A stretch of 35,695 bases of DNA, taken from Williamsia sp. (GTDB lineage Bacteria; Actinomycetota; Actinomycetes; Mycobacteriales; Mycobacteriaceae). Positions 1 to 8,011 of this stretch are shown here, piece by piece (the stretch's first letter is position 1; each line of letters begins with the position of its first letter). The position numbers and the translations under genes were made by a program. The stretch is taken from assembly GCF_016462415.1 (NCBI RefSeq), contig NZ_JAEMTF010000044.1:1-35695 (forward strand), in the 5' to 3' direction. The notes beneath the pieces were generated by a model. That model made no database searches and was not told the DNA's origin. It saw only the letters and a list, made by a program, of their open reading frames with translations.

Positions 1-2
1 GC

Positions 3-1631
3 GGCTACGCGCATCGCACCCTGTTCGAGGGCCTCGACGTCACCGTCGCGCCCGGCGACGTCATCGGCGTGGTCGGGGCCAACGGTGCGGGCAAGAGCAC
101 CCTGTTGCGGATCCTGGGCGGTGACCTCGCGCCGCTCGACGGCACCATCAGCCTCGCGCCGGCTGACGCGTTCGTGGGGTGGCTGCCGCAGGAACACGAG
201 CGGGTGCCCGGCGAGACCGTCGCCGCCTACATCGCGCGCCGCGCGGGGTGCACCGAGGCGACGCAGGCGATGGAGTCCGCGGCCGCGGCCCTGGCCGATC
301 CGGATCTCGTTGCGGCAGGCGATGATCCGACAGATGTCTACGCCGCGGCACTCGACCGCTGGCTCGCGTCCGGTGCCGCGGATCTCGAGGAACGTCTCCC
401 GGCGGTGCTCGCCGACCTGGGTCTCGACACCGACGCGGTCCGACCCGACTCGACCCTGATGACCGCCCTGTCCGGTGGACAGGCAGCTCGGGTGGGTCTC
501 GCCGCGCTCATGGTCTCGCGTTTCGACATCGTCCTGCTCGACGAACCCACCAACGATCTCGACCTCGACGGCCTCGCCCGACTCGAGGGCTTTGTGCAGA
601 ACCTCCGTGGAGGGGTGGTCTTGGTCAGTCACGATCGAGAGTTTCTGGCCCGCAGCGTCACCCGGGTTCTTGAGCTCGACCTGGCGCAGAACACCACCAC
701 GGTGTTCGGCGGCGGGTACGACAGCTACCTCGAAGAGCGCGAGACCGCCCGGCGACATCGTCGCGAAGAGTACGAGGAGTTCGCCGAGAAGAAGGCCGAC
801 CTCGTGGGACGGGCACGCACCCAACGCGAATGGTCGAGCCAGGGCGTACGCAACGCGATGAAGAAGTCGCCGGACAACGACAAGATCCGTCGGAAGGCGG
901 CCGCGGAGTCGAGTGAGAAGCAGGCGCAGAAGGTCCGTCAGATGGAGAGCCGGATCGCGCGCCTCGACGAGGTCGCCGAGCCGCGCAAGGAATGGTCGCT
1001 CGAGTTCACGATCGGATCGGCGCCCCGCTCGTCCTCGGTGATCGCCACGCTCGACGACGCCGTCGTACGGCAGGGCGATTTCGTCCTCGGGCCGTTGTCG
1101 CTGCAGATCGACGCCGGCGAACGGGTCGGCATCACCGGACCCAACGGTGCCGGGAAGTCGACCTTCCTACGGCTGCTCCTGGGTCGTCGCGAACCCGACG
1201 AGGGACGCGCCAGTCTGGGCGCCAACGTCGCGATCGGCGAGATCGACCAAGCCCGTGCGGACTTCGCCGGGACGGGCAAGCTGGTCGACCGATTCGAGCA
1301 GCGCGTACCGACCTGGACCACCGCCGATGTCCGAACACTGCTCGCCAAGTTCGGATTACGCTCCGACCACGTCGACCGCCCGGTGGACGGGCTGTCCCCG
1401 GGCGAGCGCACCCGCGCGGGCCTGGCCCTGCTCCAGGCCGTCGGTACCAACGTGCTTGTCCTCGACGAGCCGACCAACCATCTCGATCTCGCCGCCATCG
1501 AGCAACTCGAACAGGCGCTGGACAGCTACGACGGAACCCTGCTGCTGGTGACGCACGACCGGCGGATGCTGGAGAACGTCCGGCTGGACCGATCGCTGCA
1601 CGTCGAGAACGGTCGCATCACCGAGGGGTGA
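3..1631 (+). CDS. ABC-F family ATPase (5' end cut by window)
   Basis: This is a duplicated-cassette ABC-F protein, a soluble ATPase without membrane segments; the family acts on the ribosome in translation or antibiotic protection. The reading frame is open from base 3, so the start lies outside the window. The first cassette shows Walker A GANGAGKST (about 75-101), signature LSGGQ (about 466-485) and Walker B LLDEPTNDLD (about 526-560). A charged, helix-prone linker follows (about 735-990). The second cassette shows GPNGAGKST (about 1135-1163), signature LSPGE (about 1390-1405) and Walker B VLDEPTNHLD (about 1456-1487). The first ORF methionine (GTG at 69) falls inside the first P-loop and cannot be the true start. 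The two cassettes and linker exclude an ordinary transporter subunit. Which ABC-F subgroup, and whether it confers drug resistance, cannot be told from the sequence alone. Confidence 0.93.
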   Translation, partial: GYAHRTLFEGLDVTVAPGDVIGVVGANGAGKSTLLRILGGDLAPLDGTISLAPADAFVGWLPQEHERVPGETVAAYIARRAGCTEATQAMESAAAALADPDLVAAGDDPTDVYAAALDRWLASGAADLEERLPAVLADLGLDTDAVRPDSTLMTALSGGQAARVGLAALMVSRFDIVLLDEPTNDLDLDGLARLEGFVQNLRGGVVLVSHDREFLARSVTRVLELDLAQNTTTVFGGGYDSYLEERETARRHRREEYEEFAEKKADLVGRARTQREWSSQGVRNAMKKSPDNDKIRRKAAAESSEKQAQKVRQMESRIARLDEVAEPRKEWSLEFTIGSAPRSSSVIATLDDAVVRQGDFVLGPLSLQIDAGERVGITGPNGAGKSTFLRLLLGRREPDEGRASLGANVAIGEIDQARADFAGTGKLVDRFEQRVPTWTTADVRTLLAKFGLRSDHVDRPVDGLSPGERTRAGLALLQAVGTNVLVLDEPTNHLDLAAIEQLEQALDSYDGTLLLVTHDRRMLENVRLDRSLHVENGRITEG

Positions 1632-1647
1632 TTTCGCCCCGCGCGGC

Positions 1648-2223
1648 TCAGCCGAGAGACGTTGTCGCGTCGCGCAACTCGGCGAGTGCGGCCAACGCGT
1701 GCGGCGCGAGCCCGGTGTCGTCGTCGGGGTTCTCCGACCAGCGGGCGTAGCCGCGCTTGAAGGCGAGGACCCCCAATTCAGCGGCCAGGTGTGCGAGCGG
1801 GTCCGCGACGCCGCGTTCGATCAACGCGTCGGTCATCGCGGCCGCGAGGCCAACGCTCTTGAGGGCATCGCGCTCCTGCAGTTCGGTGCTGGCCGCGACG
1901 GCGGCTTTCAGACGGGGCCCGAGCTCTCGGTTGGCCGGACCCATCTCGCCCGACGCCCGCTCGAGGCCCGCGGCGACAGCCTCGAGGGGACTCGCATCGG
2001 CCGGTGCCTCGCTTATCCCCTCTGCCAGCAGTCGACTCAACGTCTCCTGCCCGGCGACCAGCAACTCGCGCTTGTCCGAGAAGTGCCGGAAGAACGTGCT
2101 CTTGGTGACCCCGGCCCGCTCCGCGATCTGAGCGACGGTTGTCGCGTCGTATCCCTGCTCGGTGAACAGATCCACCGCCGCGACGACGAGTCGCTGGGTC
2201 GCGCCGGGTTGCCATCGGGCCAT
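1648..2223 (-). CDS. TetR family transcriptional regulator
   Basis: A 191-residue one-component repressor. The N-terminal helix-turn-helix is visible at about residues 10-55, with the family pattern TVAQIAERAGVTKSTFFRHF and then SDKRELL. The remaining 135 residues form the variable ligand-binding/dimerisation part, so the inducer cannot be predicted. The start is the ATG at 2223. The gene is divergent from the NAD-binding reductase at 2310, and the 86 bp between them carry two copies of a GGGACA/TGTCCC-type palindrome. That strongly suggests it represses both itself and the reductase. It converges on the ABC-F gene with only 16 bp between the stop codons and no clear terminator there. Confidence 0.93.
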   Translation of the reverse strand: MARWQPGATQRLVVAAVDLFTEQGYDATTVAQIAERAGVTKSTFFRHFSDKRELLVAGQETLSRLLAEGISEAPADASPLEAVAAGLERASGEMGPANRELGPRLKAAVAASTELQERDALKSVGLAAAMTDALIERGVADPLAHLAAELGVLAFKRGYARWSENPDDDTGLAPHALAALAELRDATTSLG

Positions 2224-2241
2224 GGGTCGATACTAGTCGAC

Positions 2242-2255
2242 GGGACAGTTGTCCC
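2242..2255. promoter_or_regulatory. Putative TetR operator, copy 1
   Basis: A perfect inverted repeat, GGGACA-GT-TGTCCC, lies 19 bp from the TetR start codon. Copy 2 lies 33 bp away centre to centre, about three helical turns, which would put both dimers on one face of the DNA. Both copies are followed by CATC's first bases, i.e. share the 3' flank ATC. Binding by the adjacent TetR is an inference from position and symmetry. Confidence 0.75.
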
Positions 2256-2274
2256 ATCGCGGGTGTACGGTGAC

Positions 2275-2288
2275 GGGACAACTATCCC
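2275..2288. promoter_or_regulatory. Putative TetR operator, copy 2
   Basis: The sequence GGGACA-AC-TATCCC is the same palindrome as copy 1 with one mismatched pair. It ends 21 bp before the reductase start at 2310, where bound protein would block initiation or early elongation of that gene. It probably has lower affinity than the perfect copy at 2242-2255. Confidence 0.7.
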
Positions 2289-2309
2289 ATCACTGGTCAG
2301 GACATCCTC

Positions 2310-3191
2310 ATGCACGTATTCGTCACCGGAGGTACCGGCACCATCGGCTCGCCCGTGGTCGCCGAGCTCGTCAACAACGGCCACACGGTCGTCGCGCTGG
2401 CTCGATCCGAGAAGTCCGCGCAGGCTCTCGAACGATCGGGAGCGACGACGGTCCGTGGTGGCCTCGCCGACCTCGACGTGTTGCGGGAGACGGCGGTGTC
2501 GGCCGACGGCGTCGTCAGCCTGGCGTTCGGCCGGGACTACAGCAGCGCGGGCGCGCTGACCGCGGGCATTGTCGAGGAGGGGGCCGCGCTCGCCGCGCTG
2601 GGGGAGGCGTTGGTCGGGACCGACCGCCCGCTCGTGACCGTGTCCGGGACGCCATGGGTGCCGGGCCGCACGTCCACCGAAGCCGATCCGCTCCCCACCG
2701 AGGGGCCCGTCGGGGGTCGCGCGTTGTCGGTGAACGCGGTGCTGGCGTTGGCCTCTCGGGGCGTGCGGGCCACAGCGGTCCGGATGCCCCGCACGGTCCA
2801 CAACGACGGCCAGGGCGGATTCGCCGGGCTGCTCACCGAGGCGGCGCGTCGCACCGGGGTGGCCGGATATCCGGGCGACGGGAGCCAGCGGTGGCCGGCG
2901 GTGCACGCGCTGGATGCAGCGGTGTTGTTTCGACTGGTGCTCGAGACGGCGCCCGCGGGGACGGCCTGGCACGCGGTTGCCGACGAGGGTGATGCGGTGC
3001 TGGACATGGCCGTGGTGATCGGACGCCGCCTCGGGCTCCCGGTCGAGTCGGTCCCCGAGGACTCCTTCGGCCCGTTCGGTCCGATCTTCGCGATGGATCA
3101 ACCCTCGTCCAGTGCACACACCCGGCAGGCATTGGGCTGGGAGCCCACGCACCCCGGCCTGCTCGCCGATCTCGAGAACATCCGTCCCTGA
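2310..3191 (+). CDS. NAD(P)-binding reductase, atypical SDR (NmrA/epimerase-like)
   Basis: A 293-residue single-domain Rossmann protein. The N-terminus carries the nucleotide-binding loop GGTGTIGS (about residues 7-14) after a short beta strand, with basic residues following beta-2 (ARSEKS), which hints at NADP(H). The classical catalytic YxxxK is not evident, so it groups with atypical or extended SDRs that act as reductases, epimerases or redox sensors. The ATG at 2310 is preceded by an AGGA-type ribosome site. It is transcribed divergently from the TetR gene at 1648 across two palindromic operators and is the likely regulated target. Substrate unknown. Confidence 0.85.
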   Translation: MHVFVTGGTGTIGSPVVAELVNNGHTVVALARSEKSAQALERSGATTVRGGLADLDVLRETAVSADGVVSLAFGRDYSSAGALTAGIVEEGAALAALGEALVGTDRPLVTVSGTPWVPGRTSTEADPLPTEGPVGGRALSVNAVLALASRGVRATAVRMPRTVHNDGQGGFAGLLTEAARRTGVAGYPGDGSQRWPAVHALDAAVLFRLVLETAPAGTAWHAVADEGDAVLDMAVVIGRRLGLPVESVPEDSFGPFGPIFAMDQPSSSAHTRQALGWEPTHPGLLADLENIRP

Positions 3192-3235
3192 TGTGGGTGT
3201 GCCCTGAGTCCCGGTCGCAGGATCGACTTCGGTGA

Positions 3236-3251
3236 CGGGTGCGATCACCCG
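3236..3251. terminator. Short hairpin between convergent genes
   Basis: CGGGTG-CGAT-CACCCG forms a perfect 6-bp stem with a 4-base loop across the stop codon of the GH15 gene, between it and the convergent reductase gene. There is no T-run on either strand, so it is at best a weak bidirectional terminator. Confidence 0.3.
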
Positions 3252-5128
3252 GCCTGTGCGCCGCCGACCGATGACGGATGCTCGGAGTTGATCGTCAACG
3301 CGGCGTTGATGATCGCGAGATGGCTGAGTGCCTGGGGGAAGTTGCCCAGGAAACTGTCGTCGGTGGGGTCGATCATCTCCGCGGCGAGTCCGACGTCGTT
3401 GAGGGCGCCGACGAGCTCGTCCATCAACGCGCGCGCCCGATCGCGCTGATCGGTGTGGACCAACGCCGCGACGAGCCAGAACGAACAGGCCACGAATGTC
3501 GCCTCTTCATCCGAGGCACCGGTGAAGCGATACAGGTGCGGTCCGGCGCCCAGGTCACGGACCAGCGCGTCGATGGTGCGCCGCATGCGATCGCCGCGGT
3601 CGAAACCGCTGATCGCGTGCAACAGGATCGATGCGTCCAATTCGTGACTACCCGGGTAGAACTCGTACGCATCGAGTTTCTCCGACCAGCAGTTGTCGGC
3701 GACCCACTCCGAGATGGCGTCCGCCTCGAATCGCCAGCGGTCGACCGGACCGGGTATCTGACCGATCTCGCCGAGGTGGACCGCCTTGGTGAGCGCTTGC
3801 CAGCAGCCGAGTTTCGAGGTCGTGTAGTGGCGGGCGTCCTCGAGTTCCCAGATGCCGGCATCGGCGCGACGCCACTGGTCGGCGGCCTGGTCGGCGATGC
3901 TCGTCATGAGCCGTCCGGTGGCGTCGTCGAGCACGTTCCCGTTGTCGACGTACAGCTGGACGATGTTGAACAGATCGCCGTAGACGCCGAGTTGTAGCTG
4001 ATCACTGGCACGGTTGCCGCCCACGACGGGACCGTGGCCCCGCCATCCCTCGACGTCGAACTCGGTGACCTCGCTGTCGGGGAGGCGGCCGTCGAGCGCC
4101 TGCAGGACGCTGATGTCATGGCCCTGCGAACGCAGGACGCGCAGCATCCAGCTGATCGCGCCGTGCGTCTCCTCCCGGATGCCGAGTTGGAACAGCGCGG
4201 TGAGCGAGAACGCGGCGTCGCGGATCCACGCGAAGCGGTAGTCCCAGTTCTTGGCCGTCGTCAACGACTCGGGCAGCGACGTGGTGGCGGCCGCGGCGAC
4301 CGCACCGGTCGGCGCGTAGATGAGCTGCTTCAACGCGATCGCGCTGCGGATGACCGTCGACTGCCACGGACCGTCGTAGTGGATCGAGTCGGCCCACCGC
4401 TCCCAGTTGTCGATGGTGAGTGTGAGGCCGGCGTCGAGGTCCTCGGGGTCCGGCAGGTGCAGCGGCTCCCGGTTGGTGCTGACCAGCCCGAGCAGGTGCC
4501 GCGAGCCCGGCGTCGTGCGGTAGTGGGCGACGATGCGGCGTGGGGTGACGTCGACGCCGTTGTCGTGCAGGGTCCGCACCGCCATCGTGATGCCGTCGAG
4601 CCGCAGTACGGTGCCGTGCACGGTGTCGGAGATCCAGGGCGACGCGGTGTTGAGAAGTGTTCCGGGAGCGACGGTTGCGCGAAGATCGACCGAACCCGTC
4701 ACGCCGTCGATCCGACGGGCAAGCTCGCACCACGGCAGGCGCCCGGCCAGGCCGGTGTTGAGGGAGTCGGTGATCCGTACGACCCCGTCCGCGGTGTGGA
4801 ACGTCGTCTCGAGAACGGCGGTCGACGGCAGGTACCGACGTGTGACGCGATACGGCACCGCAGGTTCCAGGGCGAGGAAACCGCCCTCGTCGGCGTCGAG
4901 CAGGGCGGCGAACGGCGGTACCGAATCCAGATCGGGAAGCGGCAGCCAGTCGATGCGGCCGTCCCGCGCGACCAGGGCGACCGTTCGACCGTCACCGAGG
5001 GCCGCGTACGAGCGGATGTCGGCGTATCCGCGATCGTCACGATCGGTGACGAGTTGCGGACCACCGGTGCCGTCACCGGCGCCGCCCGCGAACGGGTCGG
5101 CGCCGGAACGGTGTTCGACATCGGTCAC
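3245..5128 (-). CDS. Glycoside hydrolase family 15 protein (trehalase/glucoamylase-like)
   Basis: A 627-residue cytosolic GH15-type protein with no signal peptide. It has an N-terminal beta-rich region (residues about 30-270, opening IRSYAALGDGRTVALVARDGRIDWLP in pieces) followed by an alpha/alpha barrel. The hallmark NWDYRF-WIRDAAF lies near residue 300, and the C-terminal LGNFPQALSHLAIINAAL pattern is also typical. In mycobacteria proteins of this build and length (about 630-680 residues) include the GH15 trehalase that splits trehalose to glucose, so a trehalase role is likely; alpha-glucosidase or glucoamylase activity remains possible. Its ATG overlaps the stop of the upstream SDR gene by four bases (ATGA at 5125-5128), so the two are translationally coupled and probably share a stress or osmolyte context. 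Confidence 0.9.
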   Translation of the reverse strand: MTDVEHRSGADPFAGGAGDGTGGPQLVTDRDDRGYADIRSYAALGDGRTVALVARDGRIDWLPLPDLDSVPPFAALLDADEGGFLALEPAVPYRVTRRYLPSTAVLETTFHTADGVVRITDSLNTGLAGRLPWCELARRIDGVTGSVDLRATVAPGTLLNTASPWISDTVHGTVLRLDGITMAVRTLHDNGVDVTPRRIVAHYRTTPGSRHLLGLVSTNREPLHLPDPEDLDAGLTLTIDNWERWADSIHYDGPWQSTVIRSAIALKQLIYAPTGAVAAAATTSLPESLTTAKNWDYRFAWIRDAAFSLTALFQLGIREETHGAISWMLRVLRSQGHDISVLQALDGRLPDSEVTEFDVEGWRGHGPVVGGNRASDQLQLGVYGDLFNIVQLYVDNGNVLDDATGRLMTSIADQAADQWRRADAGIWELEDARHYTTSKLGCWQALTKAVHLGEIGQIPGPVDRWRFEADAISEWVADNCWSEKLDAYEFYPGSHELDASILLHAISGFDRGDRMRRTIDALVRDLGAGPHLYRFTGASDEEATFVACSFWLVAALVHTDQRDRARALMDELVGALNDVGLAAEMIDPTDDSFLGNFPQALSHLAIINAALTINSEHPSSVGGAQAG

Positions 5129-6018
5129 GGAGTCGGCATCCCACCGTTGACGTGCAGGGTCTCGCCGACGACGTAGCTCGACTCGGGCGATGCGAGGTAC
5201 ACGTATGCCGTTGCGAGCTCGGCGGGCTGACCCCAGCGGCCCAGCGGCGTCTGCTCGCCGACGGTGGGCAGCGCGTCTGTCGGCTGTCCGCCCGCGGTCT
5301 GCAGCGGCGTCCAGACCGGTCCCGGAGCAACGACATTCACGCGGATGCCGCGGTCGGCGACCTGCTGCGCAAGCCCCTTGAAGAACGTGTTGATCGACGC
5401 CTTGGTCATCGCGTAGTGGATGAGATGCGGCGAGGGCTGGTACGCCTGGATCGACGACGACCCGACAATGGTCGATCCCGGGGGCATGTGCGGCACAGCT
5501 GCTTTCACGGTCCAGAACATCGCGTAGATGTTCGTCTTGACCGTTGCGTCGAACTCCTCGTCGGTGATGTCCTCGATGCGTTCCACGTGCTGCTGCTTAC
5601 CCGCGTTGATCACGAGCGCGTCCAGGCCGCCGAGTTCACGGACCGCGGTCTCGACGGCCGAGCGGCAGTACTCCGCGTCGGTGACATCGCCGGGGATCTT
5701 GACCGCCTTGCGTCCGGCGTCGGTGATGAGTTTCGCGACGGCGTCGGCGTCGGATTCCTCTTCGGGCAGGTACGAGATCGCGACGTCGGCGCCCTCGCGG
5801 GCGTAGGCGATCGCCGTGGCCGCACCGATCCCGGAATCACCACCGGTGATCAGGGCCTTGCGTCCTTCGAGCCGACCCGAGCCCCGGTAGGTGTCCGCGC
5901 CGAGGTCGGCCTTGTCACGCATCTCGGAGTCCAGTCCGGATCCGGGCTGGCTGACTTTCTCGGGGTCGAAATCGTCGTACATCGAGCTGGGGTCGCGGAA
6001 TGTGTACTGATCGGTCAT
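5125..6018 (-). CDS. SDR family oxidoreductase, general-stress type
   Basis: A 297-residue classical short-chain dehydrogenase with a roughly 45-residue N-terminal extension, as in the Bacillus YhdF/YdaD general-stress group. The cofactor loop is TGGDSGIG (about residues 58-65), the NAG motif is VINAGKQ, and the catalytic set is Ser in VGSSSIQ plus YAMTK. The protein ends in the usual VVGETLHVNGG. The start at 6018 is supported by AGGAGG about 7 bp upstream; an ATG slightly further up is followed at once by TGA. It is the first gene of a two-gene operon with the GH15 enzyme. Its substrate is unknown; family members reduce sugars or aldehydes. Confidence 0.9.
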   Translation of the reverse strand: MTDQYTFRDPSSMYDDFDPEKVSQPGSGLDSEMRDKADLGADTYRGSGRLEGRKALITGGDSGIGAATAIAYAREGADVAISYLPEEESDADAVAKLITDAGRKAVKIPGDVTDAEYCRSAVETAVRELGGLDALVINAGKQQHVERIEDITDEEFDATVKTNIYAMFWTVKAAVPHMPPGSTIVGSSSIQAYQPSPHLIHYAMTKASINTFFKGLAQQVADRGIRVNVVAPGPVWTPLQTAGGQPTDALPTVGEQTPLGRWGQPAELATAYVYLASPESSYVVGETLHVNGGMPTP

Positions 6019-6234
6019 GTCATGCCTCCTGCAGATGGGACGGCTGGGCTCGACCGTCGAATGCGCACGTCACCGGACGGAAATCGGGACGCGACGGTCG
6101 ATGAGCGGCGGCCAGCCGCGATGAATGGGTCCCCGCGGAGGTTTGACGGGGCGACTACTGAGCTACGCGAAGTATCAACGTCGCGCTTGTCGATACCATT
6201 CCACTGTAACCAGGCTTACGGCCGTCGATCGCCG

Positions 6235-7617
6235 TCAGATGGGCGGTGGACGGTCAGGCGCGCGCGGGGTCCCCTCGTCGGTGAGTGCGGCGATCACCTC
6301 GTCCCATGCCTGCTCGAGCAGGCCGGCGTGGCGATGGCCGTCGGGCACCGTCGTCGGTGACCACACCACGCCGATGGTCATGGTGCTGCCGAGGGTGTAG
6401 ATGCCGTGCTTGACGGCGAAGTGCCGGGTCAGGGCGGGGAAACCCGAGGAGAAGACGGCTACGGCGTCACCGAGTCGAAGCGGTGCGTCGCCTCGATTGA
6501 TGCTGGTGACGACGGTGTGCGCGGCCACGGTCTGCGGCGTGACGCGCCGACCCAGCGCTGTGATGGCCACCAGCACCGGCGCCGGCGCCGACTCGAGCAC
6601 CGCGAGACGCGCAAGCTCCGCAGGATCGAGTACCCGTGCACGCTCCGCGTGCAGGTCGCGATGGATCAGCTGCGCGCGTGCCGTCAGGTCGGGGACATCG
6701 GTGTGCAGATCGACGGTTCCGGTGACGACCCGGTTCGCCCCGGCGAAGTCCACCGAGTCGGGCACGCTCACGGGGACGCTCGCGCTCAGGCCCGTCGGCA
6801 CCCCGGTGGACGACAGATACCGTTGCAGGGCAAGCGAAACCGCGGTGAGGCCGACGGTGGTCACCGTCACGCCTGCGAGGCGGGTCGCCGGCCGCGGACG
6901 GACGATGATCGCGACCGACCGGTCGGCGCCCGGCGGCGAGTTCAGCGGGGTGGGCGCCCGCTGTGGCGGTGCGGGGGGTGCGGGCAGTTCATGACGCCCG
7001 CGGCGGGCGTCGGCCACGAGCGCTCGGACATATCCGACCACGCCCGCGGGAAGGGTGACCGCGCCGTGGACCGCCGCGGGCCAGGGCGACCGCCGGTGTG
7101 GTCCCGGTTCCGGTGCCACGTCGGCACCGTCAGTCCCGTCGCCGAAGACGCTGCGCCCGATTGCGGCCGCGCCCTGACCGTCGACGAACGTGTGCGAGAT
7201 CCGCAGTACGACGACGATCACCGGCCGGTCCGAGAACGGGGCGTCGGTGACCACGTCGACGAGGTCGGCACGCCATGCCGACTGCGTCGTGTCGATGGGT
7301 ACCTCGACGAGTTCGGCCAATCGGCGCAATGTCTCGGTCCATCGACCGTCCGGTGCGTGTGCGGTGACGAACCGCGACGCCGGTGTCGAATGCGTCTCCC
7401 ATCGGGGATAGGCGAGGGTCGCGGGGACCTCGACCAGACGGCGTCGGATGCGGTCCACCCGCGCCAGCGCCCGAGTCAGGTTCGCGACGACGGTCGAGTG
7501 GACGGGTGCGACTGCGGCCTGTTCGTCGACGAACCCGTAGACCAGGCAGTGGTCCGAGCTCCTACCGGACTTGGCGCCGAGATAGAAGATGGCGTCCTTC
7601 GGATCAACCCGGTCCAT
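6235..7617 (-). CDS. WS/DGAT-like O-acyltransferase with altered active-site motif
   Basis: A 460-residue member of the wax ester synthase/diacylglycerol acyltransferase (condensation-like) superfamily, which uses acyl-CoA to make wax esters or triacylglycerol. The N-terminus MDRVDPKDAIFYLGA matches family openings, and the C-terminal domain has the expected NRGDAPLRLGDAVAVFSSG region. The catalytic HHxxxDG appears as SHTFVDG near residue 139: the first His is Ser while the second His and the Asp-Gly remain. It may therefore be weakly active or act on other substrates. A second, intact-motif homologue sits at 27004. The promoter must lie in the 80 bp below the 7643-7670 hairpin. Some 216 bp without a gene separate its stop from the SDR start at 6018. 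Confidence 0.85.
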   Translation of the reverse strand: MDRVDPKDAIFYLGAKSGRSSDHCLVYGFVDEQAAVAPVHSTVVANLTRALARVDRIRRRLVEVPATLAYPRWETHSTPASRFVTAHAPDGRWTETLRRLAELVEVPIDTTQSAWRADLVDVVTDAPFSDRPVIVVVLRISHTFVDGQGAAAIGRSVFGDGTDGADVAPEPGPHRRSPWPAAVHGAVTLPAGVVGYVRALVADARRGRHELPAPPAPPQRAPTPLNSPPGADRSVAIIVRPRPATRLAGVTVTTVGLTAVSLALQRYLSSTGVPTGLSASVPVSVPDSVDFAGANRVVTGTVDLHTDVPDLTARAQLIHRDLHAERARVLDPAELARLAVLESAPAPVLVAITALGRRVTPQTVAAHTVVTSINRGDAPLRLGDAVAVFSSGFPALTRHFAVKHGIYTLGSTMTIGVVWSPTTVPDGHRHAGLLEQAWDEVIAALTDEGTPRAPDRPPPI

Positions 7618-7642
7618 TCGGTCAGACTAGGGCCGGAAACGA

Positions 7643-7670
7643 CGAATCCCGCCCTGTTGGGCGGGATTCG
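7643..7670 (-). terminator. Perfect 12-bp hairpin terminator
   Basis: CGAATCCCGCCC-TGTT-GGGCGGGATTCG is a perfect 12-bp stem with a 4-base loop, 29 bp past the stop of the 37-residue ORF and 26 bp before the start of the acyltransferase gene. There is no U-run, as is common in actinobacterial intrinsic terminators. It separates two genes read in the same direction. Confidence 0.8.
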
Positions 7671-7698
7671 TGGTTGTCGAGATCTGGATCGGGTGCGC

Positions 7699-7812
7699 TC
7701 AGCGTCGCCCGGACGAGATCTCGCGACGGCCGAACTCGAGACCGCCTCCTGAGGACATGAAGGCCCAGGAGAGGGCGGCGAAACCGGCGACGATGAGAAC
7801 TGTGGTGACCAT
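7699..7812 (-). CDS. 37-residue single-pass membrane microprotein
   Basis: An unannotated small gene. The ORF starts at ATG 7812 and stops at TGA 7699-7701, giving MVTTVLIVAGFAALSWAF as residues 1-18, then a Gly/Ser hinge (MSSGGGLEFG) and a basic tail rich in Arg. Residues 3-19 make one hydrophobic helix, so a small inner-membrane protein with a cytosolic positive tail is expected. Support comes from an AAAGGGG ribosome site about 8 bp upstream, a candidate promoter at 7894-7922 and a strong terminator hairpin just downstream, making a complete monocistronic unit. Function unknown; its position beside lipase and acyltransferase genes may be incidental. Confidence 0.65.
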   Translation of the reverse strand: MVTTVLIVAGFAALSWAFMSSGGGLEFGRREISSGRR

Positions 7813-7893
7813 GATGTGTACCCCTTTTGTGTGGTCGTCGAGCGATCGAGTGGGATCGTCGGTGATCTCCCACGATCTGCTCGTGATGACTCA

Positions 7894-7922
7894 ATGCTAC
7901 GAGTACAGGTGTTCACTGAAAA
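7894..7922 (-). promoter_or_regulatory. Candidate promoter of the 37-residue ORF
   Basis: On the minus strand TTTTCA (7922-7917) and TAGCAT (7899-7894) are separated by 17 bp, a fair match to -35/-10 elements. This predicts a leader of about 75 nt before ATG 7812. The leader can form a GTGGGA/TCCCAC stem (about 7850-7873). The rest of the 199-bp gap up to the lipase gene shows no other feature. Confidence 0.4.
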
Positions 7923-8011
7923 GGGTTTGGCATGGGACTCACAGCGATACGGCGAAGGAGTCGTGCGCCACACGGTCGGCCGAATTGGACGGCCGTCTCA
8001 GTCGGTGGCGG

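Noticed and set aside
2037-3248. 403-codon minus-strand frame opposite the reductase gene
   Set aside because: Low-complexity shadow that runs through the two operators and into the TetR gene in the wrong frame.
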